From NCBI GenBank assembly GCA_949127685.1, contig CASBPW010000345.1, forward strand, positions 1-9,008: a DNA stretch of 9,008 nt. Direction: 5' to 3'. Shown in pieces: positions 5,662 to 9,008 of the stretch. The stretch's first letter is position 1. Each line of letters starts with the position of its first letter. This DNA comes from Candidatus Sivonenia alaskensis PMM_0068. Lineage in GTDB: Bacteria; Cyanobacteriota; Cyanobacteriia; Gloeobacterales; PMM-0068. The notes under the pieces were generated by a model. That model was not told where the DNA came from. It did no database searches and saw only the letters and a list, made by a program, of their open reading frames with translations. The position numbers and the translations under genes were made by a program.

Positions 5662-7692
5662 ATGTTTGTGCAAGGAGTGAATAGAAAGCAGATAGCTACC
5701 ACTTTGGCCCTATCTGTAAGCGTATTGTTCAGCGTGGTTTCCCCTGTTCTTCTCGTCCCCACAGCGGTACAAGCTCAGGCACCTCGTTCCAAAGTTACGG
5801 ACATTCGGGTCGATACCCAGTCTGGACGTCAGGTGCTCATACTCAATATCACAGGGAGCCTTGCCAAGCCTGAAGTGGTTTCAACCATGGTCGGAAATGC
5901 CTATGTGGTGGATATCCGCGAAGCCAGCTTAGGCATCGGCGACAATCGCTCCTTCACCTTAACCAAGCCTAGCGACCAGATTAGCAGTGTCGAAGCCCAG
6001 CAAACGGATGCTCGCACCGTACGCGTAACCGTCAAAGGAGTGGGTGGGAACGCTCCGAAGCTCTCGCTCATGGAGACTTTACCGACTTCTCTCCGGTTTG
6101 ATGTCGGTCCTGCCGGCCAGATCGCCCAAGGTACCGCCACCGCAGATGTGGCTGCTCGTCGGCCAGACAACAGAGAATCCACCACGACGGTGAGCACTCC
6201 TGTAGACCTCAAGCAGCCTGGTTACGGCGAAACCGGCCCCCGCAAGTTCTCCGCGAGAGCCGTAGCCCCTCCTACTGGAGATGTAGCGATCGGAGACATC
6301 ACAGTCGAATCGGCGGTGAAATTAAACTCCCCTGAAATTGTCAACATTGAACGGGCAACGGTTCCTACCAAAGCCTTCTTGCAAATCCTGGCCAGACGGG
6401 CGGGCTACAACATTATGTTTGCTCCCGATGTTCCCGAAGCGACCGTGACCATGGATCTGAAACAGGCCCCCGTGGAGGACGCGTTTAACTTAGTCCTCCG
6501 CCTGAGCAACCTCAAAGCACGCTTGATTGATAAGAACATTTTGGTAGGGGCAACCTTGCCGAAAGACTTGATTCAGACCTCGGTCCGCACCTTCCGCTTA
6601 AACCAGACAGATGTAGCAACCGTCGTTCCTCAGATCAAAGAGTTAAGCGCTCAGATCAACGAAGATTTATTTGCTCAGACGGATCTCCGTACTAACTCTG
6701 TAACCTTGGTCGGGACTGCTCGGGCTCTGAAAGTAGCGGCGGCGCAGATTTCTCAGCTGGATATCCGTCAACGTCAGGTTCTACTGGCTGTGAAGCTGGT
6801 GGATATCGACCTGAACGATAACGAGAATTTGGGGGTCAACATTGGTTCTGCCTTAGGACAATTCACGAATGGAACTTTCTCTAATTCAGGATTTGGGGGA
6901 GCCACTCCTTTTCTCACCACAACGAATAGCAGTGGCACGGTTAATGCCGGTACAACGCAAAATTTGGTCACAGGCGAAACCGTCCAAGGTGGAGCCCCGT
7001 CCGTTAGTCGTTTGGACCTTTCCGTACCATTGGGGCCTAGCGCTGTTGCAGATACCTTTGCTACGGTATTTAATAGTGCCATCTCCCCAATCCTCTCCAA
7101 CGTCCAAGCTCGTCTTGAGGCTTCCATCAGATCTGGGCGCTCCAAGGTCTTGGCTGAACCAAGGATTTTGGTCCAAGCATCAGACAGTTTTAATAAAGGG
7201 AACAGTGCCAAAATTGACATCACCGACGATGTAGTTGTAGGTACCAAGATCCAGGTAGACCCTTCCACAGGACTGACTACCAGCTCGGTAGAAAAGGATA
7301 AAGCAGGGGTTATCTTGAAGGCTGAAGTCTTCCAGATTGATGACAACGGCTATGTGAATGTGTCCCTCAAACCAGAAATTAGTTCGATCACTTCCTCTCA
7401 GAGAGATGCGCAAAACAACATCGTTACCCTCTTGACCCGTCGCAACTTGGACATTCAAAAAGTTCGTCTGCGGGATGGAGAAACCTTTATCATCGGTGGT
7501 TTGCTTCAGAACCAAGACCTCACCTCTACGCTCAAGGTACCTATTTTGGGAGACTTGCCCTTAATTGGTAGTCTCTTCCGTATCGATTCGGTACAGAATC
7601 GTCGCAGAGAAGCAGTCTTGATGGTCACCCCCTACATCATGAAAGATCCCGTCACTTCTGGGCAGCCAGCGGTAAGCCTCAATCCCCAGTAG
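5662..7692 (+). CDS. pilQ: Type IV pilus secretin PilQ with N-terminal AMIN domain
   Basis: A 676-residue outer-membrane secretin that forms the gated ring through which the pilus leaves the cell. Order: Sec signal peptide (1-38; Arg/Lys near residue 8, hydrophobic core, likely cut after AVQA), one AMIN domain (about 44-148; peptidoglycan-binding type), a linker rich in T, P and G (150-215), a short secretin/TonB N-terminal domain (about 226-297, containing KAFLQILARRAGYNIMF), a secretin N1-type domain (about 308-370), then the secretin core with SKVLAEPRILV (494-504) and the signature VPILGDLPLIGSLF (626-639), ending EAVLMVTPYIM. A Gly/Ser/Thr/Asn-rich insertion (about 398-446) probably lies in the variable gate part. 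Only one AMIN domain is seen and the protein is fairly compact. The frame also offers TTG 5653 (three more residues) but spacing to GGAG rejects it. Last gene of the operon, 30 nt after the PilP-like gene, closed by the terminator at 7717-7744. Confidence 0.97.
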   Translation: MFVQGVNRKQIATTLALSVSVLFSVVSPVLLVPTAVQAQAPRSKVTDIRVDTQSGRQVLILNITGSLAKPEVVSTMVGNAYVVDIREASLGIGDNRSFTLTKPSDQISSVEAQQTDARTVRVTVKGVGGNAPKLSLMETLPTSLRFDVGPAGQIAQGTATADVAARRPDNRESTTTVSTPVDLKQPGYGETGPRKFSARAVAPPTGDVAIGDITVESAVKLNSPEIVNIERATVPTKAFLQILARRAGYNIMFAPDVPEATVTMDLKQAPVEDAFNLVLRLSNLKARLIDKNILVGATLPKDLIQTSVRTFRLNQTDVATVVPQIKELSAQINEDLFAQTDLRTNSVTLVGTARALKVAAAQISQLDIRQRQVLLAVKLVDIDLNDNENLGVNIGSALGQFTNGTFSNSGFGGATPFLTTTNSSGTVNAGTTQNLVTGETVQGGAPSVSRLDLSVPLGPSAVADTFATVFNSAISPILSNVQARLEASIRSGRSKVLAEPRILVQASDSFNKGNSAKIDITDDVVVGTKIQVDPSTGLTTSSVEKDKAGVILKAEVFQIDDNGYVNVSLKPEISSITSSQRDAQNNIVTLLTRRNLDIQKVRLRDGETFIIGGLLQNQDLTSTLKVPILGDLPLIGSLFRIDSVQNRRREAVLMVTPYIMKDPVTSGQPAVSLNPQ

Positions 7693-7716
7693 AGATACCC
7701 GATACCCGTAAGCATG

Positions 7717-7744
7717 AGAACCCTCCTCGAGAGGGTTCTTTTTT
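7717..7744 (+). terminator. Rho-independent terminator after pilQ
   Basis: A perfect 9-bp stem, AGAACCCTC (7717-7725) with GAGGGTTCT (7731-7739), has a 5-nt loop CTCGA and is followed by an unbroken T run (7739-7744, six T including the last stem base). It begins 24 nt after the pilQ stop and separates the pil operon from argC. Confidence 0.92.
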
Positions 7745-7761
7745 GGGGACCAAAGATGCAA

Positions 7762-7775
7762 GTACCAGGCCTTAC
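7762..7775. promoter_or_regulatory. Possible NtcA-type site (GTA-N8-TAC) upstream of argC
   Basis: GTACCAGGCCTTAC fits GTA-N8-TAC, the core of the binding site of NtcA, the global nitrogen regulator of cyanobacteria. Exactly 22 nt downstream is TAAGCT (7798-7803), which fits TAN3T; a spacing of about 20-24 nt is that of classical NtcA-activated promoters. Transcription would then begin near 7810, giving a very short leader. The alternative -10, TACACT (7785-7790), lies only 9 nt from the site. The match is short and could be chance. Confidence 0.35.
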
Positions 7776-7819
7776 AGAGCGAGGTACACTGAGGGCCTAA
7801 GCTACATGGACAAGAGGCC

Positions 7820-8890
7820 GTGACCCAGCAAACCGAGCAAGCAACAAAAACAAGAGTTGGATTGGTAGGAGCCTCTGGATATGGAGGAATACAGCTTGTC
7901 CGTTTGATTCTGGACCATCCTCATCTGGAGCTTACCTATCTGGGCGGTAGCAGTACGGCTGGCCAAGAATTTGGCCAGGTGTATCCCCATATGGCGCCTT
8001 GGTTTAATCAACAATGTGAGGCCATCGAGATAGAGGCCATCAGCGAACGCTGTGATGTAGTCTTTCTGGCCGCTCCTAATGGTGTGGCTTTGGAGCTAGT
8101 CCCAGCCCTTGTGGAGCGGGGCCTTAGAGTCTTAGACCTATCGGCTGATTACCGCTTTACAGACCTTGCTGTTTATGAACAATGGTATGGGAAAGAACGC
8201 AAGGACCACAGCACGAATGCTAAAGCCGTCTATGGCCTGCCGGAATTGTTCCGTGAAAAAATCGCCAACGCATCCCTCGTCGGTTGTCCCGGTTGTTACC
8301 CAACCGCTTCGCTCCTCGCCGCCGCTCCCTTACTCAAGCAGGGATTGATAGCGACTGAGAGCCTGATCATTGATGCCAAATCAGGAGTGTCCGGTGCCGG
8401 TAGAGTCGCAAAGCAAGGCTCTCTGTTTGCTGAAGTGGATGGTTCCATTGGCGCCTACGGAGTCACCCAACACCGTCATACTCCAGAAATTGAACAAGTT
8501 TGCTCAGAACTATGCGGCCATAATCTCACCCTGCAATTTACACCGCACCTGATCCCGATGACGCGGGGCATTCTCGTAACGCTCTATGCCCAGCTACGCG
8601 ACCCAGGATTGGTGACAGAGGACCTCAATCTGGTCTACACCGCATTCTATCGCCAAGCGCCCTTCGTGACCATCCTGGACGTTGGTGTCTATCCCCACAC
8701 CAAATGGGTAACAGGAACCAATTCTTGCTATATCGGGCTTGCTGTAGACCCTCGTACCGAAAGAGTGATTGTTCTTGCGGTCATTGACAACCTCCTCAAA
8801 GGCCAGTCGAGTCAGGCGATGCAATGTCTAAACATCATGATGGGATGGCCGGAAGATTTAGGCCTACCGAAAGTAGCCTTCTATCCATAG
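7820..8890 (+). CDS. argC: N-acetyl-gamma-glutamyl-phosphate reductase ArgC
   Basis: A 356-residue cytoplasmic NADP-dependent dehydrogenase. It catalyses the third step of arginine synthesis, reducing N-acetylglutamyl-5-phosphate to the semialdehyde. Marks: nucleotide-binding VGLVGASGYGG (13-23), FLAAPNG (82-88), LDLSADYRF (105-113), active-site GCPGCYPTA with catalytic Cys159, IIDAKSGVSGAGR (183-195), GAYGVTQHRHTPEI with His220 (211-224), and TPHLIPMTRGIL (241-252). Length is normal for the family. The reading frame is closed upstream by TGA 7790-7792 and the only early start is GTG 7820, giving an eight-residue-longer polar N-terminus before the Rossmann strand than many homologues. AAGAGG lies only 2 nt before the GTG, so initiation may depend on another mechanism (see the overlapping mini-ORF). 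It is separated from pilQ by a terminator, hence its own transcript. Residue 156 is Cys where many ArgC have Asn. Confidence 0.97.
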   Translation: MTQQTEQATKTRVGLVGASGYGGIQLVRLILDHPHLELTYLGGSSTAGQEFGQVYPHMAPWFNQQCEAIEIEAISERCDVVFLAAPNGVALELVPALVERGLRVLDLSADYRFTDLAVYEQWYGKERKDHSTNAKAVYGLPELFREKIANASLVGCPGCYPTASLLAAAPLLKQGLIATESLIIDAKSGVSGAGRVAKQGSLFAEVDGSIGAYGVTQHRHTPEIEQVCSELCGHNLTLQFTPHLIPMTRGILVTLYAQLRDPGLVTEDLNLVYTAFYRQAPFVTILDVGVYPHTKWVTGTNSCYIGLAVDPRTERVIVLAVIDNLLKGQSSQAMQCLNIMMGWPEDLGLPKVAFYP

Positions 8891-9008
8891 CGGTTACCCT
8901 ACGGTAAAGCCCTCAGAAAAAAATCGATAAAGCCACGGGGCATGGGGGCATTCTGGGATTAAAGACTTCAGAGATTTTCGAGGTTATTCATTTTGGTATG
9001 GCCATGTC
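8891..9008. other. Right-hand end without a supportable gene
   Basis: A small inverted repeat TTACC-CTAC-GGTAA (8894-8907) follows argC but has no T run, so it is not a convincing intrinsic terminator. Two readings of the edge remain open: a minus-strand frame that ends at TGA 8970-8968 after at least 12 codons, or a plus-strand start at ATG 8998 or 9004 with GAGG about 14 nt upstream of the former. Neither can be decided from this window. Confidence 0.3.

Noticed and set aside
6774..7346. 190-aa minus-strand open frame inside pilQ
   Set aside because: Lies wholly within the conserved secretin domain and shows no recognisable motif; a shadow frame.
8894..8907. Hairpin after argC as a terminator
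   Set aside because: Five-base stem and no T run on the plus strand.
1..9008. Search for HIP1 palindromes (GCGATCGC), CRISPR repeats, tRNA genes and insertion-sequence ends
   Set aside because: None seen by eye on either strand; near matches such as GCGATCGG (6286 region) fall short of HIP1.

Overview
The window looks like chromosomal DNA of a cyanobacterium with roughly balanced base composition. The lineage call rests on four things: a pilM-N-O-x-Q cluster whose PilQ carries an N-terminal AMIN domain, a PilN that begins with the I-N-F-L-K-D-R motif usual in cyanobacteria, an ArgC with the cyanobacterial style of active site (GCPGCYPT) and C-terminus (GLPKVAFYP), and a folate-type tRNA methyltransferase TrmFO. 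No octameric HIP1 palindrome (GCGATCGC) was seen, so a lineage poor in HIP1 is possible. Species cannot be named from this stretch.

Layout. Positions 1-1159, minus strand: trmFO, running off the left edge and lacking its C-terminal end. A divergent intergenic region (1160-1318) holds a good minus-strand -10 box for trmFO and, on the plus strand, a 12-bp direct repeat and a TACACT box in front of pilD. Positions 1319-2161, plus: pilD, the prepilin peptidase/N-methylase. After a 176-bp gap with short repeats comes a tightly packed plus-strand operon: pilM (2338-3450), pilN (3473-4171), pilO (4168-4878, ATGA overlap with pilN), a PilP/GspC-like membrane protein (4891-5631) and pilQ (5662-7692). 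A strong intrinsic terminator (7717-7744) closes it. Positions 7820-8890, plus: argC of arginine synthesis, preceded by a possible NtcA-type promoter. The last 118 bases hold no gene that can be supported.

How the genes fit together. PilD processes and methylates type IV prepilins. PilM (cytoplasmic, actin-like) docks on the N-terminal tail of PilN. PilN and PilO form the inner-membrane/periplasmic alignment complex. The protein encoded between pilO and pilQ sits where PilP is encoded in proteobacteria and has the RADPF plus small beta-domain layout expected of a PilP/GspC-type connector to the secretin. PilQ is the outer-membrane secretin. Together they form most of the trans-envelope channel for type IV pili (twitching motility and natural transformation). 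No pilus motor ATPase, PilC or pilin gene is in the window. trmFO and argC are unrelated housekeeping neighbours.

I see no clearly new system. The most interesting items are the transmembrane PilP-like protein, with its proline/leucine-rich segment, and the regulatory-looking motifs in front of argC and pilD. No rRNA, tRNA, mobile element or CRISPR array was recognised.
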